Of a stretch of DNA of 64,000 nucleotides, positions 23,345-34,958 are shown piece by piece. Source of the DNA: Durusdinium trenchii. Its lineage: Eukaryota; Sar; Dinophyceae; Suessiales; Symbiodiniaceae. The translations under genes and the position numbers were made by a program. The notes below the pieces were generated by a model. That model was not told the DNA's origin. It saw only the letters and a list, made by a program, of their open reading frames with translations, and made no database searches. Each line of letters starts with the position of its first letter. Position 1 is the first letter of the stretch. The stretch lies in the NCBI GenBank assembly GCA_963970005.1, contig CAXAMN010025306.1, positions 196,961 through 260,960 of the forward strand. The letters are read 5' to 3'.

Positions 23345-24124
23345 ATGCACGCCGGTGTGCAACCAGGCAAACAAAGCCGAAATGTTGGATCTTTGACCTG
23401 CTTTAAGCAGGTCATATTTCCTATGGAACCTGTGCCGATGCAGTCGACCGTGCAAGCAGACTTTATTCACCATGCACATTTTCAAGCACCTCTTCCTTTG
23501 TCAAAGGACACCTCGTCAATCTTGACTAAGGACCAACTGGAAGGGAAGTTCCAGGGGTTGACTTCTTACTCCGAGGACTATACCAAAAAGTCTGCACGTG
23601 GCTGCCCAAGGCCACTGGTTGCCAGCAATCCTGTTTATTCGCGGCACTTTCTACAGCACGCTGGTTGCGACAAGCTTGCCACTACGTACGGTGATCACTT
23701 CGCTCCACGAGAGGGCAAAGGCCCAAAGGGACAACCAGACGCGCCACAGGGTCACCCTGTGGGTGATCAGAGTGATTACCTCGATAGCCACTCCTCTTCT
23801 TTGACTTCTTTCATGAGGACTCGGCGGTTTGAGGGACAAACCAGCTACGCGCGGGAATTCAACAAACCCGACATTTCAGTGCCAGAAGAAGGAAAGAAGA
23901 CAGGTGATGAGAACCAGTCCAACTTGACAGATGCAGCACGAGCATGCATTTTTGATAGCCAGAGTATTTATCAAGAGTCTTTCCTGAAACACAGGAAGCC
24001 TGTAAGGCAAGAAACTCTGAGGCCAACTGGGGCGCTTCACGGAGGAATGGCCTTTAGTGGAATCTCTGAGTACACATCGGTTTATGCTAATTGGCCCCGC
24101 CTCAAAAAATGGAGGCTTTCCTAG
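23345..24124 (+). CDS. SAXO/FAM154-like axonemal microtubule-associated protein
   Basis: Up to 259 codons, ending at TAG 24122-24124. The protein carries repeated modules of the form F-x-G-x-(T/S)-x-Y-x-x-x-(Y/F): FQGLTSYSEDY, FEGQTSYAREF, FDSQSIYQESF and FSGISEYTSVY, plus degenerate ones (T-T-Y-G-D-H-F). These match the Mn-type microtubule-binding modules of SAXO proteins, which stabilise ciliary and flagellar microtubules. The modules are spaced about 50-70 residues apart. The ATG at 23345 is uncertain: a pyrimidine-poor AG acceptor at about 23409-23410, just before GTCATATTTCC, could start a last exon instead. Fits a flagellated protist. Confidence 0.6.
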   Translation: MHAGVQPGKQSRNVGSLTCFKQVIFPMEPVPMQSTVQADFIHHAHFQAPLPLSKDTSSILTKDQLEGKFQGLTSYSEDYTKKSARGCPRPLVASNPVYSRHFLQHAGCDKLATTYGDHFAPREGKGPKGQPDAPQGHPVGDQSDYLDSHSSSLTSFMRTRRFEGQTSYAREFNKPDISVPEEGKKTGDENQSNLTDAARACIFDSQSIYQESFLKHRKPVRQETLRPTGALHGGMAFSGISEYTSVYANWPRLKKWRLS

Positions 24125-25443
24125 GTTCGAGGATGCTTGAATGCTGGACAAGCATCACTAGAAAGAACACCATGTCCGTACATGCTTGCCCGGGCTTACT
24201 CTTGTATCACACATGTTTCACTTTTGGACAAACTTTAGCAGATTCCCCGCCAAAACCTGCGGCAGATCTGCCATTCAAAAATGAAGCCAGTGTCGCAGGG
24301 CTTGAGATGGCTTGAGACTTCAGACCTTGGCATCCATCGGCTGGAGAATTGCCAGAGAGCTTGACAAGGTGGTTTTGTGCTACGCAGTGAGCATGGTTCC
24401 GGATGTGGCTCAAGGAGGGCCCTGTCCTAGCCGAGACGAGGGGTGCGGCGCACAGTCCATACTCAAAGGCTTGTTGGGGAGCGGAAAGGATCAAGGCACC
24501 GGTACAGAGGGTTGAGGCTCGAGGACTCTGATTACCACCTCCTGATGATCACGTCACATGCTTGATAGGACTTGCACCGGAGTATGTATAGATTCGTCAG
24601 GTTGTTGTTTTGCTAAGGCATGAGCTGGTGTTCGCCGTTTGGGAGAAGAACTTCCTCTTGGATAATTATTCAAGCTAAACATGGCTTGCTAACGCTGCTA
24701 ACGAACCACAGGTTTTGCCAATCAAACCTTTTGTTCAGGCAACCCTGTTGAAGAAGACCAGACCCAGCCAAGAGAGGGCGTGCTTGGCATAGCCACAGAA
24801 ACCGGACAGATTGCAACAGGTTTTAGATTCAAGACGTAACTTGCATTTTGTATACATTTGATTGCAAGATGTGCAAGCGTGAAATTCAGGGTTTGGACGC
24901 GAGGTTGCCCTCACAGACGAGTTCAAGCCAGCATAACTGGTGTTGTTGCTGCACTGCTTTTGCCGTGGTTCTTCCACGTTCTTTATGTTCTTCATAATTG
25001 CCGCGGCTAGTCTAGTCTAGTCTTGTTCTTCGTGCAGCTGCATGACGACAAACCTGAAACCTGCCTTTGCACATCGCTTGAGCACAGCTGGAAGCTGTTT
25101 CCAGGTGCATGTTCTTGGTGCAGACCCGAGGCTGGTTGAGGCATTTGTGCAACTGAATCCGATGATTATATAATTCCTTGGGCCATAGGGGACTTGCTTG
25201 ACAAGTCTTGCGCTGGCCGCTGTTCCTTTACGGGTTCCGATTCCAACCAATGAATCAGCGCTAGCCAATCCATTGGTCGATGTGAGCTCGCAGACACTTC
25301 ATCTTCCATTGTTCGTGCCCGATGAATTTCAGAATCAACTGAAGAATTCTGTGGATGTAGAAGCGCTTGAAGACAGTGCGGACCGCTGAATACCTGCAGC
25401 CCTGGCTCAAACTCCAGAGCACGGTGGGGCGCTGGGGGGACGC
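24125..25443. other. Intergenic interval without clear gene
   Basis: About 1.3 kb. A short open stretch ends at 25389 (reading L-P-L-F-V-P-D-E-F-Q) and may be an exon, but nothing else supports it. A 9-nt spliced-leader-like match at 24416-24424 is within chance expectation. Confidence 0.5.
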
Positions 25444-26829
25444 ATGGGCCAGGTGACCAGCCGGTGCATGGAGAGACTGCCAGACACGTGCGCGCACGAT
25501 TCTCATCCGACTTCTTTATTGAAGACCTCAGACGGAGAAGAGATCCGAGTTGAACGAGCAAAAAGTAATGTTGTAGTAAGCGGGCGAGAAGAGTTTGCCA
25601 GATTATCAATGGATCGGGTTAGATCAACTCCTGGATTGCACTTAGCAAGCGGGGAGGCATCTTCAAGCCCAGGTCCATACAGGTTGAGCTCGGCATCCTC
25701 TTCAAGTCCAAGCTGCCCAAAGCTTATAGACAGCTTGTGCAGAATTGAGGTCAGTGCCGATCGAGTTGTCTTCAACTTAGATCTGCACGACAAGCTGGCT
25801 CGAAGGCAGCATCTTCGAAACTACTTCCAGCTATGTGCTGAACACCGAAGACTACAGGTGACAACTTCTTGCTTTGCGGCATGGCGGAAGAGCAAGAAAA
25901 TCAATGGTTTTGCAAAGGTGATCCCAGTTGCACAAGAGGAGACTGATGGATTTGCATCCGATGGACCTATCCGTGTCTTCTTTTTTGATGACAACTTGGA
26001 GTGGGGCGGTTGTGAGGACAGCCCTGGCATCTGCAACTTGAGGGACTTGGCCACGGGGAAGTTTGTGAACTTCACTGAAGGTCAGAATGGATTTGTGCAA
26101 GAGCGATTCGCACGACACACAGTAGTGCAGCACAGCCAAATGTGGCGTGTAGTTCTTGTGAAGGCAAACATTTTGGATGCCATTGAAGACAAGGAGTACT
26201 TTGCCAGACTAATTTCTCAGTTTTCTGAGCCAAGGGACAGATTGGTCGTTTTTATGGACGTGAATGCAACAATCGTCTGCAATGACACTGTCCAGGGGAA
26301 GGGTTTGGCAGTGACTCTACTTGGCACCATGTTCGAGTTGCTGGAGTTCAAGCCGGAGCAGCCCTTTGATCTCCAGTACGGTACTTTGAACCAGATCCGA
26401 GTGGAAAAGGTCAAGACCTTAAAGGGGCTGATCAAAGACATGACAGCTGATGACCATGAAGGATACACTCGATTCTGGGAGGAGAAGACATGCTGGGATT
26501 TCCTGGCACATGTCCTCCAAAGTGGAGAAGTTCGGTGGGTCACAGGTACAGAGAAAATGACGGTGGAGTCAGTTCGAAATCTCTTCATGTCATATCTTGA
26601 AGCTGTACCAGGGGCTCTCAACGAAGATGGTATCACAAGAAGCTGGTTCCATGTCTATTCAACGAAATTGCACGACCAGCACTCCACAGTCCTAAACTCC
26701 TTCGGCGTTGATACAAGGAAAGTCACCTTGGCAACCATCTCTGAGGAGAAGGACGTTCTCCATATAGCCATCAATCATGAGATGTGGGATGAGAGGGATG
26801 TTAGGAAGTATGCGGATCAGTTTCAGTAG
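25444..26829 (+). CDS. 461-aa protein with HAD-like motif and N-myristoylation signal
   Basis: Single uninterrupted ORF, ATG 25444 to TAG. The N-terminus MGQVTSRC fits N-myristoylation (Gly2, Ser6) with a palmitoylatable Cys8, suggesting membrane anchoring. Residues about 20-105 are Ser-rich and probably disordered. A basic helix follows. A folded domain of about 290 residues starts near 175 with V-F-F-F-D-D-N and has V-F-M-D-V-N-A-T-I near 267, which resembles HAD motif I (DxDxT) but has Asn in place of the second Asp. If it is a HAD fold, activity may be lost or altered. The rest is well-behaved globular sequence that I do not recognise. The lack of introns over 1.4 kb contrasts with the short exons to the right. 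Confidence 0.6.
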   Translation: MGQVTSRCMERLPDTCAHDSHPTSLLKTSDGEEIRVERAKSNVVVSGREEFARLSMDRVRSTPGLHLASGEASSSPGPYRLSSASSSSPSCPKLIDSLCRIEVSADRVVFNLDLHDKLARRQHLRNYFQLCAEHRRLQVTTSCFAAWRKSKKINGFAKVIPVAQEETDGFASDGPIRVFFFDDNLEWGGCEDSPGICNLRDLATGKFVNFTEGQNGFVQERFARHTVVQHSQMWRVVLVKANILDAIEDKEYFARLISQFSEPRDRLVVFMDVNATIVCNDTVQGKGLAVTLLGTMFELLEFKPEQPFDLQYGTLNQIRVEKVKTLKGLIKDMTADDHEGYTRFWEEKTCWDFLAHVLQSGEVRWVTGTEKMTVESVRNLFMSYLEAVPGALNEDGITRSWFHVYSTKLHDQHSTVLNSFGVDTRKVTLATISEEKDVLHIAINHEMWDERDVRKYADQFQ

Positions 26830-28158
26830 CCGTGGGGTGCCTGCGCGAAGCTGGGGGGGCCGTGAGTCATTTTAGTATGTTGTAAGCTGTTGCTGCAGGC
26901 ATTAATTATGGCAATCGATTAACTTCTGCACCGTGTCACACACTGTGTCCAGTGTGATTGATTTTCATACTGCACTTTATTAGGCAGCCAATCATGTTCG
27001 TGTTGAATCACCTTTGGCTTTGCCATTGGCTCACCACTTAGCTGCTGAGCTGAAACTGCAGGCTGCATTCAAGGTCAATGTACTTTTGGCCTCCACAATT
27101 CCAAGATTTCTATGCATACCTCAGGACCTTTAGGACCTTGAGGCGGCTTGACCAGGCTTGACCTTAGGACCACTTTATATATATATATATATAGCCAGCC
27201 TCTAAATCTTAGCTCTCGTGTTTGTTTGTGTTCGTCATGCAGGAAGCGGCCTACGCAGTCAGAAAATAGTGCTGCTGTGCTCGTGTCAAAACCCACCCTT
27301 CTTCACGCATGACTACATAATTTGACCAAAGAACCTGCGGATCATGTGGAAGAAAGAAGAGCACCATGCAGCACCAAACAATGCCCAATCGTTTCACCGC
27401 ACAGATGCCACAAATGTGGATGCTAATCTCAGCTGGACAACTCAGCCTCCAGGGCGTGAGTGAAATCCAGCACAACCCCCGTCTCCTTTGAATGCACGTG
27501 AACTGATCTCTGAATGCATTCATGAGAATATGAAAAAAGCCGATTTGCCTGCCTTCCTTAAAGCCACACGATGTTCACATCGTGCACCACAAGTGCACCA
27601 TGCACTCCATCACACCCAGCTTGATTCCAGCCGGTCTCTCCCCACAACTCTGGACAGGTTGCAGTTTGCAAAGGGCCAAATGGCCGGGCATGATGGGCAT
27701 GTGACGCAGGGAAAAGATGTACTTCTCCATGTCGAAGCAAGGTAATATATCTTAGTCGTGTGCATGCAACCTTGATTGAGTTGCACTGTGGGTGCTCGTG
27801 ATGCAATTGCGATTTATTGGTGGACATGTAATGTTTTGGCATTTCCAGGAGAAGGAGAATCTTGAGAAGAACCCATCCTTGATAATATGTTGTCAGTGCA
27901 TTTCCCTTTGTTCGCATTGTTTGCACCTATTTGACAACTAAATAGTGTCAGGCTGCAACAATTGAGTTCACCTGGCAATGACCTTACAAACTGAGGGAGG
28001 GCGCATGCGGAGCATGTACTTTTTTCCGTTGCCCCTTCTGGCAGCCATGGTGGTTCTGCAGCATTCATGAACCATTTCTGCTGGATTTGGTCAAACTTGC
28101 TGCCGGCCTCCGCTGGAAACTTGGCACAGTTCGGGAGACGGGGGTGCTTTTTAGCTCC
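26830..28158. other. Intergenic interval, short repeats only
   Basis: Contains a short (TA)n run at about 27175-27192 and several 60-120-codon ORFs on both strands that show no coding character I trust. Confidence 0.5.
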
Positions 28159-29761
28159 ATGGGCAAGAAGGCAAAGGACAAAGATGCACAGGTGACAAAT
28201 GCGAAAGAAGTGGGTAGCCCAAGAGCAAAAAGGAAGACCCAAACTCCAAGTCAACAAAAGTCGAAGCAGGCGCGCAGTGAGGGGGCTGGCCAGAACCAGA
28301 CAAGCGACAGAGGAGAAAGAGCGCCAACAAGACAAAAGAAAGACGCAGATGCTATGTTTTGGGAATCAGTGACTGAAGAGGTTTCCGCTGCGATTGACGT
28401 GCTCCAAGAGAATGGCGATTTGGAGTTGCCTGACACGTCACTAAGCCAGCGAATTGCCAGCAAAACGACCCAGATCATGAAACTGACTGGTGCCTCGCAA
28501 TTGTTGCTGAAAGAAAAACAGATTTTAGTTCGCGGTGGAGTTCTTAAGAAACGAGCTGTTGCAAAGTATGTCAACATCATCCTCAATGAAATGGTTCCTT
28601 CTGGGTATGCTGATAGTGACATGCTACGCATTTTTGTTTCTCGGAGCTTTGCTGACAGCTTGGAGCAGAAGAGCAGCTTGGCAGACATTGAGCTCAGTGA
28701 GAGCGTTCTCATAGTTGTTGAGAAGGACCAGCGCCAGGATCATCCACCTCCAACAGTTGGTGACTTGGTAGAAGTTGAGGTGCAGCCAGGAGTTTGGAGG
28801 ATGGCAGCCATTATTAGCTCTGACCGGTCCACCAGAGTCCAATATTGTCATCACCACCAGCAAGAGAAAGTTGCACTGACCGGCATCCGTAGAGCTAGGG
28901 CAATCGCAATATTTGGACACTACCAACGCAGACTGGCAGCCGCCCTGAAGATTGTAGCAGCGTTTGAGACTGAGTCGCTTGGTGCTTGGAATTCGTTGCA
29001 CAGCAATCCATACTTTCAAGGGCAGCGCTTGGGTGTGGTCTCAGAAGAACTTGCAGTGAAGTCTGAAGTTATCAAGCGACTGGAGAGAAGCCCTTTCTTA
29101 AAGCAGATTTTGAAGACCACAGGGTGCACCATTCGCTTTTTCTTGAAGCCTGTGGCAGACAAGTCCTCATTTTCAAAGTGCACGAAAGCTATTCCCTGTG
29201 TTTTGGCAGCTGGAAGCTTGGAAGAGCGCTGGAAAGGCTTGCAAATCATAAAGGTAATTGCACTGGGAATGGAACACAAGAGGCACCCAACGTTGCCTGC
29301 TGCCTTGCTTGGAGACGCCCGCAGGGTAACAATTCCAAAGGACATGATGTCTGTGGTCGTTGGAAAGCAAATGGAGTCTCTGCTGGAATTGATGGAATTG
29401 ACGAGCACCGTCATTCTCCCCCTCAAAGACAGGGAAAGTCAAAAAGCAGATAAAGAGATGGACAAGCTCCTCGACATGATGATGGTAGGCTATGACGACA
29501 TTGGTGATCAAACTTGTGAGATTGCGATCCTTGGCGAACCCTATGCACGAGCTTGGGCAGAAGCCAAGATTAGGGCCCTTGTGGAGAAACATCACCCCGG
29601 CTATTCTGAGAAGGAGACGGTCATTTGTTCTCTCACTTGTGCTTCTCTTCATTGTGTGTGTGTGTTTTCAGTGCCAATTAGCTGACGCCAGGACATGGGT
29701 TCTTCACAGGCCCCCGAAAGTCAGTCCTTCAAAGTACTTGCCATTGTTAGGCGAGTATTAG
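28159..29761 (+). CDS. KH-domain RNA-binding protein with Tudor-like segment; one short intron
   Basis: The likely start is ATG 28159 (M-G-K-K-A-K), because the 24 codons before it in frame look non-coding. The N-terminal 75 residues are Lys/Ser/Gln-rich and disordered. Around residue 200, V-G-D-L-V-E-V-E-V with P-G-V-W-R-M-A-A-I-I suggests a Tudor/SH3-like barrel. Around 390-425, V-T-I-P-K-D-M-M-S-V-V-V-G-K-Q fits a KH domain with a G-K-Q variant of the GXXG loop; a matching C-terminal helix (A-R-A-W-A-E-A-K-I-R-A-L-V) follows. The first exon ends at 29619; a 52-bp intron (29620-29671, GT...TTTTCAG, pyrimidine-rich) joins in frame to a last exon of 29 codons plus stop, ending TAG 29759-29761. 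Without splicing the frame runs into a hydrophobic tail, so the spliced form is preferred. Confidence 0.6.
29620..29671 (+). other. Predicted 52-bp intron of the KH gene
   Basis: GTCATT donor, long pyrimidine/GT-rich tract and TTTTCAG acceptor. Removal keeps frame (phase 0) and gives a plausible charged C-terminus. Inferred only; no transcript available. Confidence 0.5.
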
Positions 29762-32580
29762 GCATCTTTCGCACTTTTCAAGCGAAGGCGGCCGGGCTTG
29801 GCGTTGAAGGAATCCCCTTGGCAGCCGAGCTCGAACAGATTGACACTTGACCTTTCCAGACTTTTTGAGCATGGCAGGTTCCGGTTTCGTTTATATTCGG
29901 CATTCAGGACTTGCAAGTCCGGTTTCGTTTTGGTGACTGAGGAAGAACGCGTGCAGCTTGCCAAACAGCTCCTAAGCTGCGCTAAGCTGGCCGAGCGCCA
30001 CTCGTGTCACTGGCAGATGGTTTGACATGCTTTACCCTGCCGTCAGGCTTGCTGGAGCAACCGGGTGCGTAGTAGAAGTGGGTGCTGGGCGGGCCTTCAT
30101 TGCTGGAAGAAAAGGCTCAAGGGCACTGTGCTCGGAGTACATTTCCTGGGCCTTTTGCTGGCACCTAATGCTTTGAGCGTGCTTTTTTGCGCCAATTCAC
30201 CGTCATTTGGCGATCACTTCCCGAGGTTAACGACGGATTGCAATTTCATGTTGATCTCAAGCGGCGAGCTGACACAGCAATCCGGCCGGAGGCGAATGGA
30301 TGAGTCCCAAAGACAATGAGCGACATTCGCCAGGTGTCACAACTGAAAAATGATGCAGCGACATTCGCCAGGTCCCGCTTGCTCTGACAGAAATGCCTTG
30401 GCTGCAGCAGCAGCTGTCAGAGCTGGCCATTGACACCAGCACTATCGTCCGAACACCAAGAGTTCAGTGCCAGGCCAAATGGGTCAGGCCAGGCTATGTC
30501 CGCCATGTGATCTTAGTAGGAGTGGCCTGGGTGCTCAACTTGCTTGATCTTGCTTGCAACTTGTGCTGATTACTGTGCTTGCTGAGGCCTTCTTCGACAA
30601 CGAGGAAGGTCGCGAGGGCCAGTTGAAGCGGTTGATCTTTGCCGGAAATGACATCGAATCAAACCCAGGCGGGAGTTCCAAATTTCCCCCGCCGGCAGTT
30701 CTCCTTTCTTACAGGTCACTCATCCCCACCATCATTGCCTCTTGCTCGTTTCCTAGTTCCTTACCCACCATCCCAGAATGATGGGAAGCGCACCCTGAAA
30801 GAGTATGTTTGCCTTTTATTTTTTCCCCCAAGGTGGCCGAAAGCTATCGGAGTTCTTGCTTCTCAATGACTGGGGCTGATCAGCGTTTTGGTCCACTCCT
30901 GCCACTGCTTCCTTATCTCCCCACTTGTTTCCTTACATGTCTCCCCACTTGTTTGCCTGTGATCGGCATTTTCTCTACCGCTGCTGCCTTGTCTCCTTAA
31001 CTTTTTTCATTTTTTTTCCACATTTTTACGAGTTAGTTGCTATTTGGGGCTGCTTATGCCGGTGCAATTCCTTCCCCACGCCTGCGCCTCAGAACTGCAG
31101 TCTTGGGTCAACTGCACAAGACTACGTGACTATATACTCTCCTGACTCATTCCTTTACCTAACCGCCTAACCCTTCAACTTTTGCAAGGCATATCCAAGC
31201 CGTATCCAAGTGGACATTGGGCGAACTTGCTTGAATTGAAAGACAAACGTTATTGCTTCTACTTGGTGCACAATCGCCGAGACTCTGAAAGCATACTCCA
31301 TGACTTCACGTAAGCATACAAGAGGTAGTGCATGGTTCAAAGAAGAGCCTACCACAGCTACTAAACTATACTAAACCATACTAAGCCCTAATCTAAACTA
31401 GATCATTTCCTGACTTCGTTATGCAAAACACCCACACGCTTGAACGTTGAAGGCCTCATTCGATCAACCCTTTGTGCTATGACAGTCATAGCAATTTACA
31501 CCTTGTCCATGCTTTGTCAAATTCCACGAGAAAAGTGGAGACCTAAGTCAGTGGTCACAGAGACAGCCGAATCAAAATCGGAGAGTGCATGGTAACACCA
31601 TAATCCCAATTGAACATTGGCTCAGTACATTGAAACATGTCGCGATCTATTGTGTTGTTCGATGTTGTTCGCATTTACTGTTGTCGTTGCGCTGGATTCA
31701 AGGCCAAGGCCATTCCATGGCTTGGCTGGTTACTGCAAAAGTCAAATTCGCTCATCTACTGTACATCATGCTCCTCTCACTACGCGAGCCAGCCGAATTG
31801 CATTGCACAGTCGCAAAGTTTGGAAGAACGGTATGTCTTTGGAGTTGTCCCAGGTACAGCCGGACAGGTCGAGCATGGGATCATTGCATATTTGTGTGCA
31901 TAGACAGGCATAGACCTTCGTGTTTTGTGGCCCATGGCAACTTCAACTTCTCGAACGAATCATTCTTAGTCAGTTCATGTCACTTCCTAACCTGGGGTTC
32001 TTTGGGGCTGTCGCTGTGCCTGGAAATCTGAATGATTCGAGGCGTTGTGCCTGGCTTGCTTGCGCATGCCAACGCCTTGCTCGACAAAGCCAAGCGCTAC
32101 AAGGACTGCGCACTTCCAGCATGTGAACTTCCGTGCTCCTCCTATTCCTGCGCGACAGGATCAGGGCTGGCTGCTGGAGGACGACGAAAGAGAGAATGGA
32201 GGAAGCACAGAGGTGCGACAGATCTCGCTTGCAACTGTGCATTTTCAGCCGCTGCAATGGCTTGGCGGTCCAAGGGGACAGGCAGAGAAGATTGGAAAAG
32301 TGGCTCTCGTGAAGACCTCGCACAGGAGTGGCCCTCGAAGGAGGTGCTGTGTTGAAGTTTGTGTCGCTGGCCAGGTGCTTTTGCATTTCATTGGCTCTCA
32401 TGCTGTATACCAGGCTGCAGTGGATGCAACTGAGGCGACTGACAAGGCGCAGAGCTTGATTGTGCTCGAGACTCGAGACTGGGATTTCTGCATGTGGTGA
32501 CAGGACAGGACAAGAACTAAAGGGAAAGGATCTGGCAAAGGGAAGCGGAAAGGCCTGGTTTACGCGTGGCAGTGTAAGCG
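29762..32580. other. Interval without confident gene
   Basis: Many overlapping short ORFs of 60-150 codons. The longest plus ORFs (31585-32031 and 32045-32500) overlap in different frames and have irregular composition; either could contain exons, but I see no domain or consistent splice pattern. Confidence 0.4.
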
Positions 32581-32635
32581 TTTAAGTGTCTTCCATGTAG
32601 AAACGGCTGCAGGCAAGATCGCCTTTCTCACTACT

Positions 32636-33304
32636 GTGGATGATGAGATGCTTTTCAGAAATCATGGGGCTGCAGCTGAACCACTGCCATCGGAGGTGCC
32701 CAGCTTGCAAAACTTGCCGCAAGCCTATGACACGCAACCAAGGATGGGTGCTTCAAAGCCCCCACCCCCAAATGCTGCTTTAGCAAAAGCTATTCGTCCA
32801 GGAATCAAGGCACCACCAGCATCTGCAGTCGTGCCTACTCGTGGGCCTCCTCAGGCACGTGTCGGACCTCAGAGCGTTGCGGAACCACAGACGCCAGTGC
32901 GACCTGGTGTCAAAAGGTCCGCAGAAAGAAGCACACAGCAAAGTGCCACTGCAAAGCCAGAAAACGAGCCGCGTGAAGCGAGCTTTGCACCAAAGACGCC
33001 AGCTGCAATCACGGGCAACTCACAAGATGGTCTGGATGCAAATCCAAGACAGATACATGAAACCAAGTCCACACCAAAGACGCCAGCGGGGCTTCTTGGC
33101 ACTATGAGCGCGCTGCCCGCCCCAAAGACCCCAACGACGATAACAATGGCGAAAGAAAGAATCCAACGTACACCCATGACACCTACAACGATCCTGGACC
33201 AAAAAGACCCTGAACCGAATCAAAACATAATAATAGTAAATTTAATAATAATAACAAAAACATCAATACAACTAAAAAATAGTATAGTATGTATATATAT
33301 ATAG
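32636..33304 (+). CDS. Pro/Thr-rich disordered protein
   Basis: 222 codons; the first ATG used is 32636, but an AG at 32611-32612 (TGCAG) upstream leaves the frame open and could be an exon start. The product is rich in Pro, Ala and Thr, with recurring P-K-T-P-A and M-T-P-T-T-I/T-P-T-T-I motifs (about residues 118-190) resembling phosphorylatable TP sites. The last 30 residues are encoded by AT-rich repeat (AATAATA) and are probably intron or UTR read-through. No family recognised. Confidence 0.45.
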   Translation: MDDEMLFRNHGAAAEPLPSEVPSLQNLPQAYDTQPRMGASKPPPPNAALAKAIRPGIKAPPASAVVPTRGPPQARVGPQSVAEPQTPVRPGVKRSAERSTQQSATAKPENEPREASFAPKTPAAITGNSQDGLDANPRQIHETKSTPKTPAGLLGTMSALPAPKTPTTITMAKERIQRTPMTPTTILDQKDPEPNQNIIIVNLIIITKTSIQLKNSIVCIYI

Positions 33305-34240
33305 AGAGAGAAATAGAAAAAGCTAACATTATGTTTTTTACAAATAGGACAGCTACAATTTCTCTACTTGGAATGATTCCCACCCTGAAAGGCGATTTGG
33401 AAGAAGGCAGGGCACATGTATTGACAGACTGGCCTGACAAAGGCGGACATGCGGATTGACACAATGTTCTGACGCTTGTTCTGGCATCAAGCCTGGTTTG
33501 TGCTCTGACACATCATCTATCATAAAGGCTGGGAAATGTTCTGGACTGTGTTCGTTGGCATGTGTTCATTACCTGTCTTTGCTTGCTGTTGCGGTGTGGT
33601 GGTGCCTACTGCGATCTGGCGCTTCTTGTGGAAGTCCGGCAGTGACCACTGCGATCTGGAGCTAGCAATTGAAGAATCGCAAGGCGAGGAGGAAGACAGA
33701 AATACATATAGATGAGGCCGGACTTGTTACAATAAGCTTCACCTGATAGATTGGGAGTGGTAAAATTTGTTTTTACACTAAATTAGTACATAATGCAACC
33801 TTTCCCACGTGACTGCTTAAAGCTGTGCGCCGGGCTTCGGCACAAAGGCAACAGATAATCAAAAGGACCGAAGACTCAAAATGTAATCCTGTTTTTTCGC
33901 TTGGAGCGCTTCCACCGAAATTTCTTGGAAATTTGCAAGCTTCGTGGCTTCAAAAGCCATTAAAACTCGGGAAAACATCGATCTACGCACCACTTGGCGA
34001 TTGAGCGACGTTGTGGTTCGAATCCCCCCGGGGACGTCTTTTTGCGATGGGCACGAACGGCTTTGAAACAGAAAGCATTCACGAAAAAGAGCACAGGACG
34101 GACCACGACAACACAAACAAAGGAACCGAAGACACGTGATCATTTCTCTCGAAGCCACCAGCTGGCCAGCAGGCCCACCATCAGAGGTTGTGCATTCTTA
34201 TTGTTGGTGTTGTGCTTGTTGTCGTGGTCGTTGGTGTCGC
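33305..34240. other. Interval without recognised gene
   Basis: About 930 bp. A GTTCGAATC match at 34016-34024 was examined as tRNA and rejected. Otherwise only short ORFs. Confidence 0.5.
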
Positions 34241-34700
34241 AGGGCTGTGGTTGTTGTTGTTGTCGTTGTGGCTGTGGTTGTTATTGTTATTGTTCTTGCT
34301 CTTCTTGCTCTTTCTTCGGAAGAGGAAACACAGAAGAGCAACCAAAAGCACAAAATGCTGATAATGCAAGGCAACTCGGGCAGCATATCTCGCACCACGG
34401 GCCTTTGGAAAATAGTAATTAGCAATGTTGATGGCATGGGAACACCACCCGTTTTTATGTTGATTCATCGAAACCCTTATCCCAACAATGCCTCTCTCGA
34501 CGCTCTCCCCAGTGGCCTGCGAGGTTCACCCGGGCCTTTGGTGACAAATAAGGCCTGCTGGCCCGATTTAAGGGCTTATGCCCGACAGCTAGCTAGGGGC
34601 CCAAAACAGGCGAAGGGGGAAGGCCAAAGAAAGTGGAAGGAGGGATGTTGTCGTTGTTGTTGTTGGCGTAATTTGTGTCGTTGTTGTCGTTGACTTGTGT
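34241..34700 (+). repeat. TTG/GTT-rich simple repeats
   Basis: Two clusters, about 34245-34305 and 34648-34692, of GTT/GTC/TTG triplets. The 99-185-codon ORFs across them are repeat translations (poly-Val/Cys/Arg or poly-Asn) and are not called as genes. Confidence 0.85.
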
Positions 34701-34937
34701 GGGTGGAGCCGCGTGGGCCCTAGCGTGCGTCTATGTCGAGCCATCTTAAGGCTATATTGGCCTCGACCACAGTTTGTTTATTAGGCGCTTGGTCTACTCA
34801 CCGACTCCCTGTTGGTCGCCGGTTCCCAGCGGTGTTTTGCGATGGGGGTTTGTATGCCCGGGCTAGGTCGACGCGCCCATGATTCATGTGCTTACGAAAT
34901 GGCACGGCTTAATTTTGACGTGGCTATCTTCGTCGCG

Positions 34938-34958
34938 CATCATCATCATCATCATCAT
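34938..34958 (+). repeat. (CAT)n microsatellite
   Basis: Seven CAT units, followed within 25 bp by a short (TA)n run. Confidence 0.9.

Noticed and set aside
24416..24424. Other spliced-leader-like matches (TGGCTCAAG at 24416 and 50939)
   Set aside because: Only 9 nt; about 0.5 such matches are expected by chance on both strands of the window.
34003..34045. Possible tRNA gene (GTTCGAATC T-loop-like match)
   Set aside because: Bases flanking the loop do not form a T stem (TTGTG against CCCCC) and no anticodon or acceptor stem fits upstream.
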